Below are positions 16,342 to 26,103 of a stretch of DNA of 64,000 bases, in pieces. A program made the translations under genes and the position numbers. The notes beneath the pieces are model-generated. The model made no database searches and had not been told where the DNA came from. It saw nothing but the letters and a program-made list of their open reading frames with translations. Every line of letters begins with the position of its first letter. The stretch's first letter is position 1. The stretch is taken from positions 37,184-101,183 of the forward strand of contig JAFYDA010000002.1 of assembly GCA_017545045.1 (NCBI GenBank), given 5' to 3'. Origin of the DNA: Prevotella sp. GTDB taxonomy: Bacteria > Bacteroidota > Bacteroidia > Bacteroidales > Bacteroidaceae.

Positions 16342-18828
16342 TTATTTCAAATGAGATACGGTCGATTCGTTGCCGAATAGGTATTGGGGCTTGTAGCCGC
16401 CGAAGTCGACGACAATTTTCTCAAAGACAATGCCGGGGTGACGTGGCTGTAACTTCAGCTCGTGTGTGCCATTGGTGCTAACGGGCAGCTCGACGGTCTT
16501 CTCCACGATGCGGCGGGCAATCGTAGGATAGAACTCAGAGTACATGTAAGGCTGGCGGTCGACAAGCGTCTTGTTGAAATTCACTACCTGCGGTTCGCTG
16601 CCGTCGAGGCTGACAGCGTATTCATAGCCACCGACGTTGAGGAAGTCGAGTGTGGACTTCACGATGACGTGTACCTTTATTTTATCAGTGCCGTCGGGCA
16701 GCGTGAAACGGTAGGTCAGTGAGGCATCGCCGACAGGCTGTGTGTAAGGTGTCAGGGCGACGGCACTGCGGGTGCGGCCGTAGTAAGGATAGACGCTCCA
16801 CTGGGTGCCGTCGGGTGCGGTGCTGCTATAGTAATGCTCGGCTTCCATGGAGATGTAGCCAGCGCTTGGGGCGAAGGTGAAGCCTCCTCCGTTGGGTTGA
16901 CTAACGGGCACGGTCTGCGGGAGCATGTCGGCACGGAAATTGTCGTTCCAGGATCGGTAGCCGATGTGTTTCTGAATCATCATGCCGTTCCACTTGCCGC
17001 CGGCGATGTCGGTGTTGTAGGCGGCGCAGAGCAGGGAGTCGCGGCGGAAGCACTGCTTCACGCGGTCGGCCCACTCGTTAGCGTCGGGATTGCCCTGCTT
17101 GGCAAGATAGTGGTTCATGGCCTGGGCGTAGTACATGTCGTAGAGGTTGGCCGCAGCCTGCACGGGGAAGAGCAGCAGCTGGCGGTAGAAGTCGCGGGCC
17201 TCGGCGGGAATCTGCTCATAGAGGCGCAGGGCGCGGAGCTCCAGGCGCTGATAATCGTCGGCCACTTGGCGCCACTCGCCGGTCTCGACGTTATAGGTTT
17301 GGGCATCGAGCATTTCGGGTGTGACGCGGGCCATGTACTGGCAGTTCTGGTTGTAGATGGCGGCAGCCTCAGTGGCGATGGCATCGCCACATACGGAACG
17401 GCGGTCGCTCTCGGCGGTTTTCACGCCGAGACCGGCTGCGAAGAAGCGGCGGGTGTGGTCGGTGACGGTCTGCTGGGCATATTCCTTCGGGTTCCAGGCC
17501 ATGTCCATGAAGAGCGTGATGGGGTACTCCATGGGCTTCAGGTCGCCCACGTTGAGAATCCACAGGCGCTGGATGCCGAAGTCGTAGGCCAGCGAGAGCT
17601 GCTCGAACATCTGCTGCGTCTGCGTGACGTTGAGCCACTTCGTGTTGCGGGGGGCGCCGACGTAATCCACGTGGTAGTAGATGCCCCAGCCGCCCTTGTG
17701 GGCGCGCTCCTTGTCGTCGATGGGCACGCGGCGGATGTTGCCCCAGTTGTCGTCGCAGACGAGCATGATGACATCGTCGGGCACGCGGAAGCCGGCGTCG
17801 TAGTAGTCCTGTACCTCTTTATATAGTGCCCACACCTGCGTGGTCTTCTCGGGCTTCTTGCCCGTCACCTCCTTGATAATCTTACGCTGGTTGGCCACGA
17901 TGCGCTCCATGAGCTTCGTGTCGGCTTTGTCGCTCATGGCCTCGTCGCCGTCGCCGCGCATGCCGATGGTCACGATGTCCTCGGTGCCTTTCATGCGCTC
18001 GATGCCCTCACGGAAGAAGCGGTCGAGGTTAGCCTGGTTCGTCTGGTAGTTCCAGGCGCCCCAGTCCTTGCGGTGGCGGGCATACTCCTGGTGGTTGCGG
18101 GCCATGGGTTCGTGGTGGCTGGTGCCCATGATGACGCCCATGCGGTCGGCGGTGCGGCTGTTCTCGGGGTCGTCGGCATAGAAGGCCCATCCCCACATGG
18201 CGGGCCAGAGGAAGTTACCCTTCAGACGGAGAATCAACTCGAAGACTTTCTCATAGAAGCGGTGGTCGCCGTAGTTGGTGCCCCAGGTATTCTTCACCCA
18301 TGTCGTGAGACAGGGGGCTTCGTCGTTGAGGAACAGTCCGCGGAACTCCACGGCGGGCTCACCGTCGGTGTAGCTGCCGGGCAGGAACCATGCCTCGTCG
18401 TGGCGGGCGATGGGGGCGTCGGCCCACCAGTACCAAGGCGACACGCCTAACTGGCGGCTCAGTTCGTAGATGCCGTAGACGGTGCCGCGGCGGTCGCTGC
18501 CGACAATAACCATCTTGTTGTCTACGTGGGTGATGATGAACTTCTCACGACAGCCCTTGAGCCCCGACAGCTTCAGCTGGTCAATCTCTTTGTTGCGGCC
18601 AACGGTGCCGATGAGAATGTCGGTCTCGTGGCCGATGGTCTTTTGAAGGTCGGCCTTCAGACTATTGATGGCTATCTTGACAGCGTCGTAGTCTTGCTCG
18701 CTGTAGCGGATGGTGCCCTGCTTCAGCTGTACGGCGTTGGCTACAGGTGTGAAACTGATGAAAGGCTCGGCTGCCTGTGAAGCCAGGCAGATAAAAGCGG
18801 AACACAAACTTAGAAGAAACGGCTTCAT
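16342..18828 (-). CDS. GH115 alpha-glucuronidase (xylan)
   Basis: Family GH115 enzymes remove glucuronic acid or 4-O-methylglucuronic acid side chains from xylan. The 828-residue product has a signal peptide (MKPFLLSLCSAFICLASQA) and GH115 hallmarks: GTVYGIYELSRQLGVSPWYWWADAP, FRGLFLNDEAP, NTWGTNYGDHRFYEKVFELI, LKGNFLWPAMWGWAF and GTSHHEPMAR. A C-terminal beta domain from about residue 690 (GYISMEAEHYY) is also usual in the family. It is the last gene of the minus-strand operon, 24 bp after the GH30 gene. There is no T9SS-like tail, so it is probably periplasmic. Confidence 0.93.
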   Translation of the reverse strand: MKPFLLSLCSAFICLASQAAEPFISFTPVANAVQLKQGTIRYSEQDYDAVKIAINSLKADLQKTIGHETDILIGTVGRNKEIDQLKLSGLKGCREKFIITHVDNKMVIVGSDRRGTVYGIYELSRQLGVSPWYWWADAPIARHDEAWFLPGSYTDGEPAVEFRGLFLNDEAPCLTTWVKNTWGTNYGDHRFYEKVFELILRLKGNFLWPAMWGWAFYADDPENSRTADRMGVIMGTSHHEPMARNHQEYARHRKDWGAWNYQTNQANLDRFFREGIERMKGTEDIVTIGMRGDGDEAMSDKADTKLMERIVANQRKIIKEVTGKKPEKTTQVWALYKEVQDYYDAGFRVPDDVIMLVCDDNWGNIRRVPIDDKERAHKGGWGIYYHVDYVGAPRNTKWLNVTQTQQMFEQLSLAYDFGIQRLWILNVGDLKPMEYPITLFMDMAWNPKEYAQQTVTDHTRRFFAAGLGVKTAESDRRSVCGDAIATEAAAIYNQNCQYMARVTPEMLDAQTYNVETGEWRQVADDYQRLELRALRLYEQIPAEARDFYRQLLLFPVQAAANLYDMYYAQAMNHYLAKQGNPDANEWADRVKQCFRRDSLLCAAYNTDIAGGKWNGMMIQKHIGYRSWNDNFRADMLPQTVPVSQPNGGGFTFAPSAGYISMEAEHYYSSTAPDGTQWSVYPYYGRTRSAVALTPYTQPVGDASLTYRFTLPDGTDKIKVHVIVKSTLDFLNVGGYEYAVSLDGSEPQVVNFNKTLVDRQPYMYSEFYPTIARRIVEKTVELPVSTNGTHELKLQPRHPGIVFEKIVVDFGGYKPQYLFGNESTVSHLK

Positions 18829-18852
18829 ACAGAATATGTTTTTTAATGATGT

Positions 18853-21387
18853 TTATCGGATAACTTTGCGTGACTGGCCGTCGGCTGAGCGAAGGATGTG
18901 AATGCCCTTGTGCGACGGCATGCTGACTGATCGTCCCTGCAGGTCGAACCACTGGTCTTGTGCCGCGTGCTGTCTGACGGTCTGAACGCCGGTGATTGTC
19001 GGTTCGAACGGAATGAATGCTTCGGTAGAATCCAGCGTGGCGTAGACACCGAATGGCGGCAGAGTGGCTGGTGCTGTGAGTCGCTGTAGCCCCCATACGC
19101 CGTCCTGCTGAGCCAGCACGTAGTCGCCAGCGTAGAGCGGCGCTTCCGTATAGGTGCCGCGCAGCTTGTCGGAGAGCGGACATGTGGCGTAGCTCACCTC
19201 GCCGCTGCCGGTGAAGGTCACTTCGCCCCGGGCCATGACGAGTACAGGCTTGTGGGCGGGTGCGGAGCGCATCTCAGTAAGTGATAGGTCGTCGCCGATG
19301 ATGTAGACGTGGGCACCCTCTGAAGCGATGGCGGTGAATGGCAGCATCATGAGGCGTATACCGTCGACGGTGCAGGTGAAGGTGGCTTCCTGTGCCTGGA
19401 ATGCCTTGGCCGGACGGAAAGGCCCGCCGTCGGCAGATAGTTCGAGGTGATGACACAGGTCGCCATGAATCAGGTTGGCTCCTCCTACCGAGCTGTAGTC
19501 TGGCAGCCATACCACGCGGTTAGTGCCCTGCAGCCACGGGAACGTCGATGGACACCCGTTGACGTCTGTCAGGTCGATGCTGGTGCAGGCATGATCCGCC
19601 GTGAAGTCGAGCACGTTGCTGTCGTCAGCCACGTAGTCGCCGCTGAGCTTGCCTGCGTAGTTGCTGCCGAAGCAGACGTCGCCGAATTTGATGGACAGGT
19701 GCGACTGCGTGTTGTCGCAGGTCAGCGACAGCAGACCGATGCAGCCATCCTCAAGCGTTGCCGGCGAGAGGTCGAATACCATGTCGAAGTTTTCGCCTTG
19801 GCTTAGGTCCAGTCGCTCATACTCATGGTTGTTCACCTCGCCTTTGGCGTTCACATAATAGAGTGTGGGCTTGCCGGCCGTCAGTGAACTGGTCGATGTA
19901 ACTTTCTTGACGTGCATGACGAGTTGTGAATAGCGGTCGTTCAGGGCGATATAGCCGGATGACAAGGTCTTGCGGCTGGAGATGAGCGGGTTGCTGCTGT
20001 CGAAGGTCTTCGTCTTGCCCGACAGTTTATAGGCCGTTCCAAAGCCGGTCTTCGTGGTCGCCATGTCGTCGAGACGGTCGAAACGGGTGGCCGTGCCATT
20101 CATGTTAGAGGACTGACGGTCGCGTGACTTGACGAAGAGCACTGTGGCAACGCTCTGAGCGGCGATGGTGGCCACAGGGCGGCAGGTCTCAGCCTCAGGT
20201 GCCAGTTTCGTCAATGTGAAATTCTTGCTCTTGACGGTTGTGCGGAGTTCGCCCTGCAGGGTGTAGAACGGCAGGTCGAAAGTGGTCTCGACAGTGTTGG
20301 CCGTAGCGTTGGCCATGACGGCAACGACGGTGTCGCCCGTCTGCGAGAGATAGGCAGAACCTTCCAGCCCACCGCCGAAGGTCCCTTCTATGCGGGTCAT
20401 GCCTGTAGCGAACTTGGCGAAGTGGGCCATGATATAGCCGCGCTTCGTGATGGTGCCGCTGCTGCCGGCCCCACGCTGTCCGTCGCCCATCATGCCATAG
20501 TAGCGCTTGGCAGCGTAGTGTATCCACGCGTTGAAGTCGCCAAGCATGCAGGTATTGATAGCGCGGAAGAAATTGAAGAAGTCTTTTGTGAAGTCGAAGT
20601 TACGGGTGTTGCCCTCCACTTCGTTCCAGTTGATGAGATATTCCGTCATCCATATCTCCTTGCCCTTCTTGGCCAGGTTCTTGTAGGCCGACTGTATGCC
20701 GCCGTACTGATGGCCGCCGTAGATGTCGAAACAGTCGATGACATCGGATTTGTTTAAGGCGTTCACGTAATTGTCGTTGACCGACAGCGTCTCGGGGGCC
20801 ATGATCTTACAGCTGATTTTGCGGCCGTAGGTCTTTACAAACGAGGCAATGTCGGTAGCCGACCACATGCAACCAGCGTATGTAGCCTGCCAGTCGGGCT
20901 CGTTCTGGATGGAGATGGCGTCGAGTTCCACGCCGTTCTTTCGCATGTATTGTATGTAGTCTTCCAGATACTGTGCGTAGTCGGCCCAGTTTTCCTTCTT
21001 CAGGTAGCCCAGGGTGCCGTCGCTGTTCTTGGCATTGCTCGTACCGTTAGTCTTCCATTCGGCAGGCTGTCCCCATGGTGAGGCGAAAACGATGAGACCC
21101 ATCTGTTTGGCCAGCTTGGCCGTGGCTAAGGACTGGCCCCACGCATTTTTGCCGATAGGAATATAGAGGCGCATGATGTTGCAGCCCACGGTGCTCGTCT
21201 TGCCCCACACCTTTTTGATTTCGTCGTTCGACATGTGGTTGTAAGTGAACTGCGGTGAGCAGACGAAGCCGCCGAAGCCCGTGATGTGCTGATGCTTGAC
21301 TTGACTGTCAAGACGTACGGTGGCGTTGCTTGCCCATGTCGACGTCGTCAGGGCAAGCAGGAGTGAAAGGATAACGGTTTTCTGCAT
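18853..21387 (-). CDS. GH30 xylanase with C-terminal secretion tail
   Basis: Likely an endo-xylanase of family GH30, perhaps a glucuronoxylanase (subfamily 8). The signal peptide ends near ALTTSTWAS. The catalytic domain starts with HITGFGGF. Acid/base Glu163 is in AISIQNEPDW and nucleophile Glu249 is in EIWMTEYL. The side beta domain follows to about residue 430. The rest (430-844) holds beta-rich modules I cannot name, then a tail, WFDLQGR to KGIHILRSADGQSRKVIR, like other T9SS-type tails here, so the enzyme may be exported to the cell surface. It is 13 bp downstream of the GH43 gene, and its length is well above a bare GH30 domain. Confidence 0.9.
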   Translation of the reverse strand: MQKTVILSLLLALTTSTWASNATVRLDSQVKHQHITGFGGFVCSPQFTYNHMSNDEIKKVWGKTSTVGCNIMRLYIPIGKNAWGQSLATAKLAKQMGLIVFASPWGQPAEWKTNGTSNAKNSDGTLGYLKKENWADYAQYLEDYIQYMRKNGVELDAISIQNEPDWQATYAGCMWSATDIASFVKTYGRKISCKIMAPETLSVNDNYVNALNKSDVIDCFDIYGGHQYGGIQSAYKNLAKKGKEIWMTEYLINWNEVEGNTRNFDFTKDFFNFFRAINTCMLGDFNAWIHYAAKRYYGMMGDGQRGAGSSGTITKRGYIMAHFAKFATGMTRIEGTFGGGLEGSAYLSQTGDTVVAVMANATANTVETTFDLPFYTLQGELRTTVKSKNFTLTKLAPEAETCRPVATIAAQSVATVLFVKSRDRQSSNMNGTATRFDRLDDMATTKTGFGTAYKLSGKTKTFDSSNPLISSRKTLSSGYIALNDRYSQLVMHVKKVTSTSSLTAGKPTLYYVNAKGEVNNHEYERLDLSQGENFDMVFDLSPATLEDGCIGLLSLTCDNTQSHLSIKFGDVCFGSNYAGKLSGDYVADDSNVLDFTADHACTSIDLTDVNGCPSTFPWLQGTNRVVWLPDYSSVGGANLIHGDLCHHLELSADGGPFRPAKAFQAQEATFTCTVDGIRLMMLPFTAIASEGAHVYIIGDDLSLTEMRSAPAHKPVLVMARGEVTFTGSGEVSYATCPLSDKLRGTYTEAPLYAGDYVLAQQDGVWGLQRLTAPATLPPFGVYATLDSTEAFIPFEPTITGVQTVRQHAAQDQWFDLQGRSVSMPSHKGIHILRSADGQSRKVIR

Positions 21388-21400
21388 TTTTTTTCTTAGC

Positions 21401-22825
21401 TTATTGTTTCATTTCCCACCAGTCGATGTTGAAGAGCTTTGAGCCCTTCATGCCCTTGAAGGCGAAGAAAAGGTCGTGGATGCCTGTGGGACGCTGGCTC
21501 AGCTGGGCACTGACGGTCTGCCACTGCTCCCAGCCGCCGGTCTCGGGAATGTCGAGGTGGCCAATGACCTGACCCTTCAGGCTATCGGTATGGATTTCAA
21601 TCTGTCCGCCATGCAGTCCGCTGGCGGCACGGGCGGTGAACGTGGCGGCTCCCTGCTCGCCGAAGTCGACGTTGCGCAGTTTAATGTAGTCGCCATTGTG
21701 GATGTCGCAGACATAGACGCCTATCTGGTTGTTCTGCTCTGTCTTTACACCACGTGAGAAAGCCATGGTCTCGGCCTGCACACGCTCGTAGGGGTTGAAC
21801 GTGGCGATGGGCTGTACGCCCTCGTCAGTGTGATGGATAATTGGGAATGTGCCGTCGGCATTGTACTGGAACTCCTCGATAGCCGCACTGCGCCCGAATC
21901 CGCCGCCACCAGGCAGTTTGCCCGTGTGGTAGAAGAAATAGGAGTGACCCTTGAAGTCGGCCACGCCGCAGTGGTTGGTAAACGACTTGGTGTCTTCCAG
22001 CGGCATGATTTCGCCGCGATAGGTCCACGGGCCCTCGAACGAGGGAGCGGTGGAGTAGGCGATATGCTCGGGCACGCCACCGGCAGCGTAGAGCAGATAG
22101 TAGAGAGCCTGCGCTTTCTTGGCGGGCTTACCTTTCTTATTTAGAGGAAAGACGTCGCGACGCAGAATCCACGGCCCCTCGGTGTAGGTGTCCTTGTATT
22201 TCTCGCCTCTCTGACGGGCCTTGGGATTGGGCGCTCCGAAACTCTCGACCGTCTGGTCGATGGTGCGCACTTCGTCGGCGAGTGAAATCATGTCGGGATT
22301 CAGCTTGACGTAGTAGATGTTGGGGTTGCCCCAGAAGAGCCAGGCCTGTCCGTCATTGTCAATGAAGACGGTAGGGTCGATGTGGTCCCACGAACCGTTC
22401 TCGAAGAGCGGCTTGCCGATGGCATCGTGGAAAGGACCTGTTGGCGTGTCGCCGACGGCCACACCGATGGCCATACCGCCGGAGAGCTTGGAGTGGGCGC
22501 AGACGTACCAGTAGAACTTGCCGTTGCGCTCAATGCACTGAGCGGCCCAAGCGCGGTCGTCGGCCCAACTGAAGCTGTTCAGCGAGAGGGGGGTGCCGTG
22601 GTCAGTCCAGTTGACCATGTCGGCGCTGGAGTAGATGCGCCATTCGTTCATCCAGAAGAAGTCGGCACCATCCTCATCGTGGCCTGTATAGACGTAGATG
22701 CGGTCACCACTCACCATCGGGGCGGGGTCGCTGGTGTACCACGTTTGTACTATGGGATTCTGTGCCGTGGCGGTCAGTGCTGTCATGGCAATAGCTATAC
22801 TTGCAAATAGTTTCTTTTTCATCAT
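21401..22825 (-). CDS. GH43 arabinofuranosidase/xylosidase with CBM6
   Basis: Five-bladed propeller enzyme acting on arabinose or xylose substituents of xylan. After the signal peptide (about residues 1-22) the three acidic residues can be placed at Asp33 (TSDPAPMV), Asp150 (HIDPTVF) and Glu216 (TYTEGPWILR). Residues about 345-474 form a CBM6-like domain (ERVQAETMAFSRGV, GDYIKLRNVDFG, FFAFKGMKG to FNIDWWEM). I set the start at ATG 22825; the frame runs upstream to 22873 but adds a charged stretch before the signal peptide. ATG 22822 is equally possible. Which sugar it releases is not settled by sequence. Confidence 0.9.
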   Translation of the reverse strand: MMKKKLFASIAIAMTALTATAQNPIVQTWYTSDPAPMVSGDRIYVYTGHDEDGADFFWMNEWRIYSSADMVNWTDHGTPLSLNSFSWADDRAWAAQCIERNGKFYWYVCAHSKLSGGMAIGVAVGDTPTGPFHDAIGKPLFENGSWDHIDPTVFIDNDGQAWLFWGNPNIYYVKLNPDMISLADEVRTIDQTVESFGAPNPKARQRGEKYKDTYTEGPWILRRDVFPLNKKGKPAKKAQALYYLLYAAGGVPEHIAYSTAPSFEGPWTYRGEIMPLEDTKSFTNHCGVADFKGHSYFFYHTGKLPGGGGFGRSAAIEEFQYNADGTFPIIHHTDEGVQPIATFNPYERVQAETMAFSRGVKTEQNNQIGVYVCDIHNGDYIKLRNVDFGEQGAATFTARAASGLHGGQIEIHTDSLKGQVIGHLDIPETGGWEQWQTVSAQLSQRPTGIHDLFFAFKGMKGSKLFNIDWWEMKQ

Positions 22826-22870
22826 TCTATGATTCTTAATTTTTAACTCTTGTTCTTTATCGCGGAGCGA

Positions 22871-22915
22871 CAACTCTTAGTTCTTGGTTCTTTATCACAC
22901 AACTCTTAGTTCTTG
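22871..22915. repeat. Direct repeat of the GH98 gene end
   Basis: CAACTCTTAGTTCTTG occurs at 22871-22886 and again at 22900-22915, where it covers the last codons and stop of the GH98 gene (V-K-N-stop on the minus strand). It repeats the pattern of a duplicated gene end seen at 1139-1233. Confidence 0.75.
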
Positions 22916-25900
22916 ACGACCTTGCGCGTCTTTCCATCGGCAGTGCGTATGATGTTGATGCCGCGCTGCAACGACTGCTGACGTGTACCGCTCAGATCGT
23001 AGATAACAGTTGACTGGCCTTCGGCATTGGTCAGACGAATGCCGCCTGTCGTAGCCACGCTCTTGACGCTGCACTCCAGTAGCAGGAATTCATCAAAGCT
23101 ACTGCTTTTGCTCTCGTTGGTGAAGCGGATGATGTAGTTGCCGGCCTTCGTGACAGTGAAAGGCAGTTCATGGTTCTGGGCCGACGTGAGGTTGGCGCCT
23201 GTGTTGCCGTTGGCGTTGGGTGTGGCGGTGTAGGTGTCAGACGTCGCCAGAACACTACCGGTGGACTTCTCTATTATTTCAGCTTTGTATTTAGGAGAGC
23301 CTTTCCATGCGGCCATGGCGAAAGTCAGCTTGTAGTCGCCAGACTGTAGTTTCAGCGGGTAAGCAGACTGTTGTCCATACTCTGCCGACTGCTCACGCCA
23401 GTAGATACCCTTGCCTTGGTGTCCGGTGAAGCCGGCCATAGTGCGGGATCCCTGACCGTAATTGTTGGGATACTCATGCACATCGTTGTTCTCCTGCGTA
23501 CAGCGCCAGCCTGGGGGCAAGGTGCCGTTGTCCACGCTTGTGAAATCAAGCTTGTAGGCTGCTGAAGCATCTGCGAAAACGGGTTGCAGCGTCACATTGT
23601 CGTGTGGCATGGTGAAAGTTACCTCGTTGTTGCCGTTGACGGCGATGGTTTTCTCAAGCGTGTAGAACACGGAGTTGACAACGCGCAGCTGAGAGAGACG
23701 GTAGCCTTCGTCAGGTGTCACGGTGAGGGTGATGAGATCGCCTTCGGCAGCCTCCTCGACATTAGCGGTGACAGAGCCGTTCTTGACGCTTTGGACGTTG
23801 ACGAAGTACTTCATCGGCTCTATGTCGTTTGGCTGGTAGATAACTTGGTCGATGTACATGGGCAGACCGCCTGTGTTAAGGATGGTGAGCGTGTTGTTGC
23901 CTTCTTTCATGGTGCCGTTGACGGTAGCGAGGAGCCATTCGTTGGTGGCAGTCTTCTCGCACTTGACGGTTTGCTTCTGTCCGTTCACGGTGACGGTGAT
24001 GTTTCCTGCCTTTGACGTACAGGTGTAGCGAATGGCGATGGTGTATTCACCCTCCTGGCCAGCTTTCAGTTTCAGTTGGTGGCGCAGGGCACCGCTGGTG
24101 TTTGTGCCCATGTCGGCAAAGCCGTTACCTGCATGGCCGATAGTGCTACGATACCAACCATAGGGATCGGTAACGCACGATTTGATGTTCTTGAAGTCCA
24201 TGTCCTCAGCCTCGATGATGACAGGGCCACGGTAGAGCTCTGGTTGCTTGGGCTGGTCGAGTGGGCGCATTTCTATGGCGGGCTCGGCAACATCGCTGCG
24301 GTCGGCATTGCCGGCGCAATTGATGGTCACGTCAATAGCACCGTTATGCTTGATGGCGAGTCTGTAGATGCCGTCCTCGAACGTTTCTACGACGCCTCCG
24401 GTAGCCGTCACATTGCCCATCTTGCGTTTGGTGAACTTATATTCCGGCTTCTCCGTAGCACCTTTGATGGTGATAACGTCCGTGCGCTGTGCGGTAGAGT
24501 CGCTGCGGTAGTTGTTCAGATAGAAGTCAATGTGGTCGGCATATTCGCGGATAACGCCAGCCGACAGCTTGCCGTACTCTAATTCCAACGTATCGCAAGT
24601 GTTGTATTGCAGGGGAATGGCAGCCGAGGCTGTGGTCTTCTTGTTGAGATACGTGTACGGTGTATAGGTCACCAGCTGGTTGCGGTAGCGGTTGACGTAG
24701 AGGTCGCCTTTCGACACCACAGGATACTGGTCGTTGAAGTCTTTCTGCTTCTTGGTCTGTGAACCCCATTTGGACGAACGCTGCGATTTCTTAATCTGGA
24801 CGGGAATGGCTTTGGCTAAGTCGTCATACAGTCCGGTGACCATGGGGATGGCACCGTAGCGGCCTGTCGACTTGAAATAGCAGAAGTTCTCCATCCACTG
24901 ACCGTTACCGCGGTTGAAGGGATCTGTCTGTTTGTAGATGCCGTTGTAGAGATCGCCCCACGTGGCATATTTGTCTTCGTCAGTGCCGCTGCTGACGTCG
25001 TTGATGACCACGATCTTTGTCTTGCCGACCACTTCCTCGCGTGATGGAATGTACATGGTACCGTCAATCATTTTCGTGAACATGTCGAGCCATACGCCGT
25101 TGAAGTTCTTGAAGCGCTCCCAGTTGCGGCGCTTGTAGCCGCTGACATCGCTTTGTCCAACCTCGTGGAAGCATTCTTCGTTCCACGTCAGTTCGGGACC
25201 GTCCCATACGGCGCCGCCGTTGACGCAGGTCTGTTCCATCACCGTGCCGATGCCGGCAGCAGCAGGATATTTCTTGCCGTTACCTTCGCCTAAGATGGAA
25301 CTTAAGGCTCCGTTCCAGCCACAGTTGTCGTAGCGTACGCCATAGTTCTTGGTGAGTCCGGAGATAAACGGCCCGAATGTGACGCTCTCGTTGTTATAGA
25401 AACACGACGACGTGGTGTACTTATAGAGATAGAGTATGGCCTCGGGATACTTCTGGCAGGCAGTCATGAGGTTCTTGTTGCGCTTCAGCTCACCGATGGG
25501 GTTGAGGGGGTGGCTCCAGATGTTGCCGCAGAAACTGACGGTCAGGAAACCGCCGTACTGGTGAGACATCTCTACGAGTTTGGCAAACAGTGCCCAGCGT
25601 GAGGTCTGCGTCGACGATGACTTGTCGCCGGCCTCGTCGAAGCCCCAGAACTGCTCGGCATAGTTCCAGCCAAGGAAGTTGGGGAATTTCTTGAAGAAAT
25701 ACTCAAAAGTGACAAGGTCGTTGTCCTGAATATGCGTGTGACCGCCTGATGCCGGCTGGCATGTGAACCACATGCCGTTCTGCTGGCATACCGTGCCCCA
25801 CGACTTGTAGGTCTGGAAGGCGTTCTGCGGCATTTTGTAGAGGTTGAGATTCGTGTCGTACTGACAGGAGAGTGACAGATTCAGGCAGACGTAAGGTTTG

Positions 25901-26076
25901 ACCTCATCGGGAATAAGGTCGATAATCTTCTGTGGGTCGGCCTTGTACCATACGTCAACGTGGATGAACCAAAGCGGATGCTGCGAGTCTATGGGACGGC
26001 GTTCCTGGGCATTCGCGGTCAGTACGGTGCACAGCAGTGCTACGGTGCAGATAAGCTTGGTGATAAACTGTTTCAT
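22906..26076 (-). CDS. GH98 endo-xylanase with carbohydrate-binding modules
   Basis: Family GH98 includes an endo-xylanase from the large xylan locus of Bacteroides ovatus; given its neighbours this is the likely role. The 1056 residues divide into: a signal peptide (1-23); a GH98 catalytic domain to about 330, with FLGWNYAEQFWGFDE (Glu141 a candidate catalytic residue); a beta domain; a CBM6/35-like module at about 635-765 (VIIEAEDMDF, YIDQVIY); a repeat domain at about 775-850 (FVNVQSVKNGSV to TFTMPHDNVTLQPVF); another beta sandwich; and a T9SS-type tail (RGINIIRTADGKTRKVVKN). It lies 27 bp after the GH97 gene. The tail suggests surface display, where a first cut of the polymer would be made. 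Confidence 0.87.
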   Translation of the reverse strand: MKQFITKLICTVALLCTVLTANAQERRPIDSQHPLWFIHVDVWYKADPQKIIDLIPDEVKPYVCLNLSLSCQYDTNLNLYKMPQNAFQTYKSWGTVCQQNGMWFTCQPASGGHTHIQDNDLVTFEYFFKKFPNFLGWNYAEQFWGFDEAGDKSSSTQTSRWALFAKLVEMSHQYGGFLTVSFCGNIWSHPLNPIGELKRNKNLMTACQKYPEAILYLYKYTTSSCFYNNESVTFGPFISGLTKNYGVRYDNCGWNGALSSILGEGNGKKYPAAAGIGTVMEQTCVNGGAVWDGPELTWNEECFHEVGQSDVSGYKRRNWERFKNFNGVWLDMFTKMIDGTMYIPSREEVVGKTKIVVINDVSSGTDEDKYATWGDLYNGIYKQTDPFNRGNGQWMENFCYFKSTGRYGAIPMVTGLYDDLAKAIPVQIKKSQRSSKWGSQTKKQKDFNDQYPVVSKGDLYVNRYRNQLVTYTPYTYLNKKTTASAAIPLQYNTCDTLELEYGKLSAGVIREYADHIDFYLNNYRSDSTAQRTDVITIKGATEKPEYKFTKRKMGNVTATGGVVETFEDGIYRLAIKHNGAIDVTINCAGNADRSDVAEPAIEMRPLDQPKQPELYRGPVIIEAEDMDFKNIKSCVTDPYGWYRSTIGHAGNGFADMGTNTSGALRHQLKLKAGQEGEYTIAIRYTCTSKAGNITVTVNGQKQTVKCEKTATNEWLLATVNGTMKEGNNTLTILNTGGLPMYIDQVIYQPNDIEPMKYFVNVQSVKNGSVTANVEEAAEGDLITLTVTPDEGYRLSQLRVVNSVFYTLEKTIAVNGNNEVTFTMPHDNVTLQPVFADASAAYKLDFTSVDNGTLPPGWRCTQENNDVHEYPNNYGQGSRTMAGFTGHQGKGIYWREQSAEYGQQSAYPLKLQSGDYKLTFAMAAWKGSPKYKAEIIEKSTGSVLATSDTYTATPNANGNTGANLTSAQNHELPFTVTKAGNYIIRFTNESKSSSFDEFLLLECSVKSVATTGGIRLTNAEGQSTVIYDLSGTRQQSLQRGINIIRTADGKTRKVVKN

Positions 26077-26103
26077 ACGGTTATTGTTTTTTTGGTTTTC
26101 TGA

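Noticed and set aside
16834-17826. A 330-codon plus-strand frame over GH115
   Set aside because: Antisense shadow rich in Val, Gly and His; GH115 motifs on the other strand settle the coding strand.
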